DNA of 17,778 nucleotides from Candidatus Woesearchaeota archaeon (GTDB lineage Archaea > Nanobdellota > Nanobdellia > Woesearchaeales > WJKV01): assembly GCA_014728875.1 (NCBI GenBank), contig WJKV01000115.1:1-17778 (forward strand). Direction: 5' to 3'. The stretch's first letter is position 1; the number at the start of each line of letters is the position of its first letter. The notes beneath the pieces are model-generated. The model was not told where the DNA came from and made no database searches. It saw only the letters and a list, made by a program, of their open reading frames with translations. This document shows positions 1 to 6,687 of the stretch, in pieces. A program made the position numbers and the translations under genes.

Positions 1-18
1 CTATTCCTCAAACCAAGC

Positions 19-1140
19 ATGAAAACAGGAATTACCAGTCTGGAGCTTCGATACATCATAAAGGAATTGCAGCAATTGGTAGGCGGCAAATTAGATAAGA
101 TCTACCAGCCAGAAAAGAACGAATTATTGGTTTCTATCCATGTGCCCAGTTCTGGCAAGAATCTCATTAGGATCGTCAGCGGCAAGTTCCTGTATATGAC
201 GAAATTCAAGCCAGAGATGGACAGCCCCAGCAGTTTCTGTATGTTCTTGAGAAAGCAGCTTGGCAATGCCAAAGTCGAAGAGATAAAACAGCTTGGAACA
301 GAGAGAATAATCCGCTTCAAGCTAAAGACTGCAGAAGGCATTAAATTGCTGTATGTTGAACTTTTCGGCAAGGGAAATATGGTGCTGGCTGATGAGAAAT
401 CGTCTATAATTGGCGTCGAAAAACAGCAAAGATGGCGCGACAGGACAGTAAGGAAGGGTTATCTATACAAACATCCTGAGATGGATCTAAATTACCTAAA
501 TGTCACAGAAGATAAGCTTAAGCAATTGTTAACAAAAAGTGAGACAGAAAAGTCAAACATAGCCAAGATGCTGGCCACAAAATTGGGTCTTGGAGGCACT
601 TATTCAGAAGAGATTTGCCTGATTTCTAGGGTAGATAAGAATAAGCAAGAATTAGAAGACAAGGAAATAAAGGCAATTCTAGAGGCGATAAAAGAGCTTC
701 TGGACAAGAAGATAGATGCCCGGGTCGTCTATCAGGACAACCAGGTCATTGACATCATACCTTTTCCATTGAAGATCTATGCCGGCTATGACCTGAAAGA
801 ATTTCCGTCTTACAATGAAGCATTGGACTCTGCTCTGTCTGCAATATTGATAACTGAGAAAGAGGCAGGCAGAACAAAGAAGTACGAAGAAAGACTGGAG
901 AAATTAAAAAAGATAGTCTCAGAGCAGGAAAAGACAGTAAGAGAGCTTAAGGAAAGTAGCCAGCAGGCACAATTGATAGGAGACAAATTGTATGAAAATT
1001 ACGCCATGGTGGAAGAACTGCTGAGAAAACTGCAGAAGCAATGGAAAGAACAGGGCTATGAAGAGCTGAAAAAACTGTACAAGAAGCACAAGGTTGTAAA
1101 AGAAATTCTTAAGAATCAGGAAGTTGTTATTGAATTATGA
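19..1140 (+). CDS. NFACT/RqcH-family protein, N-terminal half only
   Basis: The start resembles the NFACT-N (FbpA) domain of RqcH/Rqc2/NEMF, the factors that bind obstructed large ribosomal subunits carrying peptidyl-tRNA. Residues 1 to about 180 are NFACT-N, with the family's opening pattern (TSLEL at 6-10, DKIYQP at 26-31) and the GTER at 93-96. A helical middle follows, then a long charged coiled coil at about 280-345 (LYENYAMVEELL is typical of it). The family is usually 550-700 residues and continues into the RNA-binding NFACT-R domain; this one stops at residue 373, where that domain should begin. No NFACT-R frame follows, because a convergent gene starts 17 bases later. The ATG at 19 fits the family start; too little upstream sequence is present to see a promoter. 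The family call is firm. Whether it still makes tails on stalled peptides is not known. Confidence 0.85.
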   Translation: MKTGITSLELRYIIKELQQLVGGKLDKIYQPEKNELLVSIHVPSSGKNLIRIVSGKFLYMTKFKPEMDSPSSFCMFLRKQLGNAKVEEIKQLGTERIIRFKLKTAEGIKLLYVELFGKGNMVLADEKSSIIGVEKQQRWRDRTVRKGYLYKHPEMDLNYLNVTEDKLKQLLTKSETEKSNIAKMLATKLGLGGTYSEEICLISRVDKNKQELEDKEIKAILEAIKELLDKKIDARVVYQDNQVIDIIPFPLKIYAGYDLKEFPSYNEALDSALSAILITEKEAGRTKKYEERLEKLKKIVSEQEKTVRELKESSQQAQLIGDKLYENYAMVEELLRKLQKQWKEQGYEELKKLYKKHKVVKEILKNQEVVIEL

Positions 1141-1157
1141 TAAGTTTAATTCTAAAA

Positions 1158-1757
1158 TCAACAAAAATCTATTTCTCTTGCGTGCAGGATGTTCTCGCAT
1201 ACCTCTCTCACTGCACCGTAACCGCCCCTTGCCTTAGTAACATAATCAGCAACATTTATTGTTGAAGGATGAGCGTTGACGACTGCAATCCCCATCCCTG
1301 CAGCCTGCAGGCAAGCATTGTCATTAACATCATTACCTACAAATGCGACATCAGAGAGATTTACTCCATATTCTTGTACGACCTGTTGTAGCTGTTCTAA
1401 TTTTTTTTCGATGTCATGTGTGCAAGGTATCTGCATTTTCTTGCATCGTTCAGCTACAACCTTGTTTTGCTCCTTGGATAATACTATTGCATTAATATCA
1501 GTAAGTTTTCTCAACAGTTCTATACCCATTCCGTCTGTCCTGCTGCATATAACAGATTCCAGACCCTCTTCAGAAACAACGACCCTATCATCTGTAAAAA
1601 CCCCATCGAAATCCAGAGCCAAAACTTTTATTTTTCTTAATGCGTCGCAGAATCCTTTTGGATCATAATAAGGCGGAAAAAGACTCTTATCCTTATAAGA
1701 AAGCTCAGAATATCTTAGCAATTCTATTCTTGAATACGGGCTTTTTTGAGCTTTCAT
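1158..1757 (-). CDS. KdsC-like HAD phosphatase
   Basis: This is a HAD-superfamily phosphatase of the KdsC type, which removes phosphate from 8- or 9-carbon acidic sugar phosphates (KDO-8-P, or sialic-acid-like sugar 9-phosphates). The nucleophile motif DFDGVFTDD lies at residues 49-57 (D49, D51). SRTDGMGIELL follows and matches the KdsC RDGxGIxLL signature. The S/K pair is in the VLSKE segment and the acidic motif is GNDVND. The C-terminal GGYGAVREVCENIL is a hallmark of the KdsC and NeuA-C families. A 40-residue N-terminal extension precedes the domain. The promoter places the transcript start at the ATG, so the gene is probably leaderless. It ends 17 bases from the convergent NFACT gene. 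The actual sugar substrate cannot be read from the sequence; surface glycan synthesis is an inference from the family. Confidence 0.82.
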   Translation of the reverse strand: MKAQKSPYSRIELLRYSELSYKDKSLFPPYYDPKGFCDALRKIKVLALDFDGVFTDDRVVVSEEGLESVICSRTDGMGIELLRKLTDINAIVLSKEQNKVVAERCKKMQIPCTHDIEKKLEQLQQVVQEYGVNLSDVAFVGNDVNDNACLQAAGMGIAVVNAHPSTINVADYVTKARGGYGAVREVCENILHAREIDFC

Positions 1758-1779
1758 ATTTTATATTGTAGAATTGAGT

Positions 1780-1789
1780 TATTTAAATA
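1780..1789 (-). promoter_or_regulatory. TATA box for the HAD phosphatase gene (leaderless)
   Basis: On the minus strand this reads TATTTAAATA. Its centre is about 27 bases upstream of the ATG at 1757, so the transcript would start at or next to the start codon. No Shine-Dalgarno sequence is seen between it and the ATG. Confidence 0.7.
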
Positions 1790-1807
1790 GTTTATGGGGC
1801 ATATAAT

Positions 1808-1834
1808 CAAAGAAAAAAATTAGAAAAGAAAAAG
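1808..1834 (-). terminator. T-rich terminator after the membrane-anchored surface gene
   Basis: On the minus strand the transcript would run into runs of T (five, four and seven in succession, broken by C and A) immediately after the stop codon at 1837. Archaeal RNA polymerase terminates on such T tracts without a hairpin. Confidence 0.5.
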
Positions 1835-1836
1835 GC

Positions 1837-3114
1837 TTAGTAATAATTCTGTCCTTCTCCTTCTTCTTCAAACTCTTCGAAATCTTCGTTGCCTTTCATC
1901 CTGCTGAATGCCACGATCAATCCTATGATTATCAGGATGACGATCACAACAATCAGGCCGATTGTCAATGCTCTTACTGTGCTTTTCTTCTTAACAGGCT
2001 CTACTGCCGGAGTTCCGTCGATCTCTCCTGTCAAAGTAACCTGTTTAAGTGTTTCGTCTCCGCTGTTGACGCTCAGGCTGAATGCTTGAGTTCCTGTGAT
2101 GCCTGCCATAGGCGTAAGGTATACAAAAGCACTCTTGATTTCTCCAGGTTTCAAAGTCATAACATTTGAAGGATTTACTTCAACTGTTGCCCATCCTGCA
2201 GCTCCTTGTATATCAAGCGCATAAGACGAAGCACTGTCTCCTGCATTTGTGATGGTTATAGGATAGGTCAGTCTTTCGCCAGGAGCAACACTGTTTTTCG
2301 GTTGTCCTATTGCAATCAATGCCTTTTCTTCTGCAGGCGCTTCAATACTGCACAATCCGCCGTCTTCAACAAAGATGGTTCTTTGTTCTGTCATGGTGTC
2401 ATAATCATCATTGTATGACAATGTGATCTCTGCAGTATATTGGCCAGGTTCTGCGCAGTTAGGTATTCTGATGAACAGCTCTTCTGAAGTTGTTATTTCG
2501 TCAGATTCTATCTCATCTATGAAATCAGATGCCTGCAATCCAAGTTCTGGAACAGCGACAGTGACTTTAACTTCTTCATCCTGTTCTCCCTGGTTTTCTA
2601 TCCTGACTGTTGTCAGCAGGGATCTTCCTGCTTGTACTGTTGAACCGGGACTGAATGAAACATCCCTAACTTCAAGACCGTGTCTTGCAGTATCGATGTT
2701 CAAGTTGAAGTTCAGCTGGAATAGCGAGCTCCTCTTGTCGAATGCAAAGACTCTCAGCAAATAATCGTCTCTGTCCATCCTGCTAGGCAGATGCATGTCC
2801 AGATTCACGGTTCGTGATTCGCCAGCATCTATATCAAAGATGTCTGAAGCATCGGTTATGACACCGTGCTCGAAACCGTGGATCTCTGCTGATAATCTGA
2901 TGTCGTCTGCATCAGCAAGACCGATTACTTTCACTTTCAAATTCAAATCTGTGTTTCTGTCAACTTCGATTACCTCGTCAGTAGATATGATGTCTCCGTC
3001 GAGTTTAACGAAGTCAACTGCAATAGGAACTGCGTTTACAGTAACTGTAGCAGCTACCAAACTTAGCAGTAATACCATTAAAACGCCAAACACCTTAACT
3101 TTGTTTGATATCAT
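1837..3114 (-). CDS. Membrane-anchored surface protein with three Ig-like domains
   Basis: This is an exported protein of 425 residues anchored at its C-terminus. Residues 7-29 form a signal peptide (hydrophobic run, cleavage near VNA). Three beta-sandwich-like regions follow: about 30-141; about 146-250 (CARDB-like, containing VAVPELGL); and about 262-365 (NEW3-like, with the pattern APGERLTYPITITNAG and LKPGE). A single membrane helix spans about 381-404. The short cytoplasmic tail is very acidic (FEEFEEEGEG). C220 and C255 are the only cysteines and could pair. A good Shine-Dalgarno (GGAGGAAAG) precedes the ATG. The second domain resembles the C-terminal domain of the PKD protein encoded upstream, which suggests a shared surface assembly. 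It has no obvious catalytic motif; a structural or adhesive role is inferred. Confidence 0.8.
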   Translation of the reverse strand: MISNKVKVFGVLMVLLLSLVAATVTVNAVPIAVDFVKLDGDIISTDEVIEVDRNTDLNLKVKVIGLADADDIRLSAEIHGFEHGVITDASDIFDIDAGESRTVNLDMHLPSRMDRDDYLLRVFAFDKRSSLFQLNFNLNIDTARHGLEVRDVSFSPGSTVQAGRSLLTTVRIENQGEQDEEVKVTVAVPELGLQASDFIDEIESDEITTSEELFIRIPNCAEPGQYTAEITLSYNDDYDTMTEQRTIFVEDGGLCSIEAPAEEKALIAIGQPKNSVAPGERLTYPITITNAGDSASSYALDIQGAAGWATVEVNPSNVMTLKPGEIKSAFVYLTPMAGITGTQAFSLSVNSGDETLKQVTLTGEIDGTPAVEPVKKKSTVRALTIGLIVVIVILIIIGLIVAFSRMKGNEDFEEFEEEGEGQNYY

Positions 3115-3204
3115 TTTTGTCTTTCCTCCAACTGTGTTTTTGTTTATTTAAGGACTATAAGCCTTCCCAAACCCCCAATAGGCACATTTATATTTGTTAT
3201 TGCT

Positions 3205-3265
3205 GAGTAAATACTGCAAATATATAAACCTTTCGGTTAGTTTGTTATCTTGCAGTAGTTACTTC
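3205..3265 (-). promoter_or_regulatory. Promoter with flanking inverted repeat for the membrane-anchored surface gene
   Basis: The minus-strand TATA box (TTTATATATT, 3219-3228) is preceded by a purine-rich BRE-like CCGAAAGG. An inverted repeat flanks this core. The arm GAGTAAATACTGCA (3205-3218, plus strand) matches the reverse complement of 3251-3264 (TGCAGTAGTTACTT) at 12 of 14 positions. The predicted transcript start is near 3196, giving a leader of roughly 80 bases. A regulator-binding role for the repeat is inference. A similar but shorter arrangement lies at 8405-8448. Confidence 0.55.
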
Positions 3266-3414
3266 GCACACAAATGTTGATGTTTTTGCTGTATATGACA
3301 AGCCGACAGGCTTGGGTAATTGCTGTTATTGCTGTTGCAAATGAAGCCTCTTGGATATTGGCAATGCTTGGATTTTAAGCAGTCCAAACATTTGTTAGCG
3401 TAAACCAGCTAAAC
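3266..3414. other. Intergenic stretch between two surface-protein genes
   Basis: About 150 bases without a convincing gene. It contains a small hairpin, CAAGCC-gaca-GGCTTG, at 3299-3314, and two direct copies of ATTGCTGTT at about 3319-3336. It lies downstream of the PKD gene's stop on the minus strand and upstream of the next promoter, so it is probably 3' untranslated sequence and spacer. I cannot tell whether the hairpin is functional. Confidence 0.4.
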
Positions 3415-5226
3415 TCATGCTGTGAATCTGAAATCTTTTGGAACCACTGTTATTTCTCTATGTATTACTCTTCTTAATTCGTCATTGCTGACAGTGATTC
3501 TGACTTCATATTCTCCAGGTCTAGCATCGCCCGGTATGTCGATGAATAGATTCCTTAATTCATCCCTATTGCTTCTAAGATCTTCTATCAGGATGCTTTT
3601 TGTGATTCCCAGCTCAGGGACGCTCACCCTTATTGTTACATCTTCAAAATTGAATACTGCATCATTTGTTACCAGAACAGACGCTGACAACAATTCTCCA
3701 ATAGGAAGAACTTCTCCGTTTGTCAGTGCGATTCTGTCAACAGACAGATCGCTGTTTCTTGTTCTTCTGTCTTCTGGCAGGAATTCGACAACGGTCAATA
3801 CATAAGTTGCACTGACACTATTATCGCTGTCATCTGTAACAGTGGCCGTGATAGGGAAATCTCCTAACTCTGTAGGTATCCCGCTGATCATTCCTGAGAT
3901 AGGGTTGATTGTTACTCCTTCTGGAGCTCCTGTCATGCTGTATGTCAAAGCCTCTCCGAACGGGTCGCTGGCAACAACCTGATACTCGTATTCTTCATTC
4001 AAGACTGCAACCTGATTAGGTATTGCAGCGATCAATGGATCTGCTCCTTGTTCAGCGAGTTCGACCCTTATGGTAACATCATCAACGTCATGAGCCCCGT
4101 TGTTGTCATAAACATACAATCTTGCGATATAGGTCCCTAATTGCGTGTATGTGTGGATTGGATTTTGCGAATCGCTTGTTGTTCCGTCATCAAAATCCCA
4201 ATGATATCTTGCTATTTCTCCGTCAGGATCAAAACCAATGCCGACAAAACTTACCACTAACGGATTTGTTCCTTCTGTGGGATGCGCCTGTGCAATCGCA
4301 GTAGGCGGGATGTTTGTCAATGGTCTTTCTGTGATAATGATTTGTCTCGTATCGCTTGTGCTTGCACCATTGCCGTCTGTCACAGTAACTCTTACTGTGA
4401 ATACGCCTTCATCCATGAATGTGTGAACCGGATTTTGTTCTATTGCTGTTCCTCCGTCGCCAAAATCATACATGTATGTCAAAAAATCCCCTTCATCAGG
4501 GTCGGTGCCTATTGCAGTGAATTGAACAACATCTCCTGCATATGCTCTGTCAGGGCCGTTCAATGTAACTGCAGGAGGAAGATTTGGATTCAGCAATGGA
4601 TCCTGCACGTTTATGCTGAGCGTATCGCTTCCGATATTGTTTGCAGTATCTACAACCCTTACAGTTGCCATGTAGTTTCCAGGCGCAGTATAGATGTGAA
4701 CAGGATTCTTTCCTTCTGCGTGGCTTCCGTCTCCGAAATCCCAGCTGTATTTAAGATCACTTTCTGCATCCTCATTATCTACTGCTGTGGCAAAGAATGC
4801 TACATTCAATGGTGCAGACCCTTTGTCCTGGCTCGCAACAGCTGTTACAACAGGAGGCAGGTCATATAATTGTGCTTTGGTCACTGTTATGGTCACTGTG
4901 TCGCTTCCGACATTATTGGCTGAATCAACAACCCTTACTGTCGCATAATAAGTTCCTTCTGTTGTATAGATGTGAACAGGATTCTTTCCTTGTGCATAGC
5001 TTCCGTCTCCGAAATCCCAGCTGTACAGCAATGTGCTGTCCTGGTCATTATCGTCGGCTGCAGTAGTAAAGAATGCAACTGCAAGCGGCAGCTGTCCTGC
5101 GTCCGGCGACGCAACAGCAGTCACCATAGGAGGCAAGTCTGTAATCTCTGCACCAACAGAGATTGCAGCGATTTGTACAACTAGTACGATTGAGATTATA
5201 ATTGCAATTATGTTTTTCATTTTCAT
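3415..5226 (-). CDS. Secreted PKD-repeat surface protein
   Basis: This 603-residue exported protein is built of beta-sandwich modules. A signal peptide covers residues 1-26. PKD domains follow at about 30-118, 122-208, 214-300 and 305-390, each with the WDFGDG-type core (YSWDFGDGS twice, YMYDFGDGG, YHWDFDDGT) and the NPVHIYT-like strand. At 395-480 is an Ig-like domain of the He_PIG/cadherin-like type (IPNQVAVLNEEYEY, INPISGMISGIP). The last module, 493-597, resembles the second domain of the neighbouring membrane-anchored protein (VSVPELGI, ARPGEYEVRITVSND). There is no C-terminal membrane helix, so it must be held by a partner or released. The Shine-Dalgarno is GGGGAAAG; ATG at 5226 or 5220 are both possible. 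It lies 60 bases after the preceding gene, with a T-rich gap that might partly terminate the operon. PKD domains usually mediate binding; no enzyme domain is present. Confidence 0.85.
   Translation of the reverse strand: MKMKNIIAIIISIVLVVQIAAISVGAEITDLPPMVTAVASPDAGQLPLAVAFFTTAADDNDQDSTLLYSWDFGDGSYAQGKNPVHIYTTEGTYYATVRVVDSANNVGSDTVTITVTKAQLYDLPPVVTAVASQDKGSAPLNVAFFATAVDNEDAESDLKYSWDFGDGSHAEGKNPVHIYTAPGNYMATVRVVDTANNIGSDTLSINVQDPLLNPNLPPAVTLNGPDRAYAGDVVQFTAIGTDPDEGDFLTYMYDFGDGGTAIEQNPVHTFMDEGVFTVRVTVTDGNGASTSDTRQIIITERPLTNIPPTAIAQAHPTEGTNPLVVSFVGIGFDPDGEIARYHWDFDDGTTSDSQNPIHTYTQLGTYIARLYVYDNNGAHDVDDVTIRVELAEQGADPLIAAIPNQVAVLNEEYEYQVVASDPFGEALTYSMTGAPEGVTINPISGMISGIPTELGDFPITATVTDDSDNSVSATYVLTVVEFLPEDRRTRNSDLSVDRIALTNGEVLPIGELLSASVLVTNDAVFNFEDVTIRVSVPELGITKSILIEDLRSNRDELRNLFIDIPGDARPGEYEVRITVSNDELRRVIHREITVVPKDFRFTA
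4588..5139 (-). repeat. Two tandem 276-base PKD repeats
   Basis: Residues 30-121 (4864-5139) and 122-213 (4588-4863) of the PKD protein are in-frame tandem copies of 92 residues. The stretch coding for YSWDFGDGS and GKNPVHIYT is nearly identical in nucleotides (compare 4691-4745 with 4967-5021), whereas PKD domains 3 and 4 have diverged. This points to a recent internal duplication or ongoing sequence exchange. Confidence 0.8.
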
Positions 5227-5286
5227 TTTTCTCTTTCCCCACTAGATTTCTCTTTTTTAAATTAAGGAAAATAAAAAATTAAAATC

Positions 5287-6657
5287 TTATTTTTTGGCTT
5301 CTCTGGTTTTCTGTATCTGCTGCCACACTTCATATCCGTTCATCCCGCCCAAAGCAGAACTATTGTTGACTGTTGTGAAGTATGTCATAGCCAGATCGTC
5401 TCCGTTATAGAGCTCAACCCTGAACAGATTGGCTTCTTTACCCTTCTGGTCGTAGGCATGGATCCTCATCCTCAGATTTGCGCCCGCCTTCTTTGCGATT
5501 TGATGTTGCGGCAGGTTAGGATCCTGTACTGCACCATAGATTATGTTCATCAGATTGGTTGCGTATCCTTTCAACTTGTCATCCTGGATAGTGCCGATCA
5601 ATGCTCTGAATTCGTCTATGGAATAGGCTTGTCCAGAATCTTTCTTAGGATCCAGATTCTTTTTCTTGAGATTTTCCAGTTCAGTTTCTAATGCCTTTTT
5701 GTCAGCTGCTGCATTGTGCCTCTCGCCATTCACTAGTATCCCTTCCTTGCTCATGTATCTTGTCTGCAAGGTTTTTTGCCTTGCGATTGCATCGAGCAAG
5801 TTCTTTACGCCTCTCTCGCTGATTTTGTCTCTTCTTGTTTTACCTTCGTCAAGATGAGTCACTACATAGAACTGATCTTCTTTAGCGTCATACATTACTA
5901 CCTTTTTCTGCATGTCCCTGTCTTTTGCAGCCAGCTGCCTGTCCAGCCTGACAGCTTCTGGGGCGCTCTTGCCCTCATACATCTCAAGGAACGCTGCCCT
6001 GTAGAAATTGAATTCTTTGGTTTCTCTAGGATTCCATTCAGTTCCAACAACAGGGAATGCGACATAAGTTTCATCGCCCTTTGCTTTTAGATACGGCTTA
6101 AGCGCAGGATCCAGTTTTGTTTCCAAGGCAGTCGGTGTGAATACAACATTTCTTATCTGCTGCACTTCAACAGGATTTGCAGCCCTGTATATTCCAATCT
6201 GCTTTCCTTCTTTGTCAAAGAAAGTGAAAAGGATAGAATGCTGGTCTGCTTTGTTTTTTTGCAGAGATGCAGTAAGACTGAAGTCTTCTCCAACTTTCTT
6301 TTTGAACTCTTCATTAGCCAGGAAAGTTTGTCTCAATACTGCCATCGCAGTTTTTGACTCTTCTGTCTTAAGATCTTCATTATCGAAAGTTTCTCCCCAC
6401 TGTGTTTGGACAGTTGACCATTCGGTTTTCTTTTCAGCCGGCTGCTCGCCAGGCTGTCCTACGGATTCTTCTGGTTGTTCAGCAGGCTGCTCTCCTGGCT
6501 GTTTGCCTGGTTGCTCGCCAGGCTGTTCTTCTCCTTCGACACCTGGTTTTTTAGGCGGCACAAAAGGACTCTCTTCTTGAGCCAGCGCTTTATCTGCTCC
6601 CAATAAGATTCCACCAGCCATGGTTGTTGTAAGCACGATTTTTGTTAAGTTATCCAT
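5287..6657 (-). CDS. Exported protein with Pro-Gly-Glu-Gln linker, function unknown
   Basis: I do not recognise a family for this 456-residue protein. Residues 1-26 look like a signal peptide with an ALA|QEE cleavage site. Residues 45-74 form a low-complexity linker of GEQP/AEQP units, as often seen in wall- or surface-spanning spacers. The rest (about 80-456) is a charged globular region with mixed strands and helices. Two segments resemble each other: about 130-168 (FFDKEGKQIGIYR then VEVQQI) and the C-terminus (YDQKGKEANLFRVEL then YEVWQQI), hinting at an internal duplication. No cysteine is present and no membrane helix follows the signal. A strong Shine-Dalgarno (GGAGGAC, complement of 6665-6671) supports the start at 6657. 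The gene starts 30 bases after the stop of the barrel-like gene, so the two are very likely co-transcribed. Confidence 0.7.
   Translation of the reverse strand: MDNLTKIVLTTTMAGGILLGADKALAQEESPFVPPKKPGVEGEEQPGEQPGKQPGEQPAEQPEESVGQPGEQPAEKKTEWSTVQTQWGETFDNEDLKTEESKTAMAVLRQTFLANEEFKKKVGEDFSLTASLQKNKADQHSILFTFFDKEGKQIGIYRAANPVEVQQIRNVVFTPTALETKLDPALKPYLKAKGDETYVAFPVVGTEWNPRETKEFNFYRAAFLEMYEGKSAPEAVRLDRQLAAKDRDMQKKVVMYDAKEDQFYVVTHLDEGKTRRDKISERGVKNLLDAIARQKTLQTRYMSKEGILVNGERHNAAADKKALETELENLKKKNLDPKKDSGQAYSIDEFRALIGTIQDDKLKGYATNLMNIIYGAVQDPNLPQHQIAKKAGANLRMRIHAYDQKGKEANLFRVELYNGDDLAMTYFTTVNNSSALGGMNGYEVWQQIQKTREAKK
6436..6525 (-). repeat. Degenerate GEQP-coding repeat
   Basis: These codons specify repeated GEQP, GKQP and AEQP tetrapeptides (residues 45-74 of the exported protein). 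The DNA repeats a 12-base unit of the form tgctcgccaggc on the plus strand, with variation. It is a likely site of length change between strains. Confidence 0.7.
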
Positions 6658-6687
6658 TTTTCTTGTCCTCCATGATTTTTATCTTAA

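Noticed and set aside
3274..3378. A 34-codon plus-strand frame in the intergenic stretch, starting MLMFLLYMTSRQAW and largely hydrophobic
   Set aside because: No ribosome-binding site and no TATA box at the right distance; it overlaps the hairpin and direct repeats, and a frame of this size is expected by chance. Kept in mind as a possible small membrane peptide.
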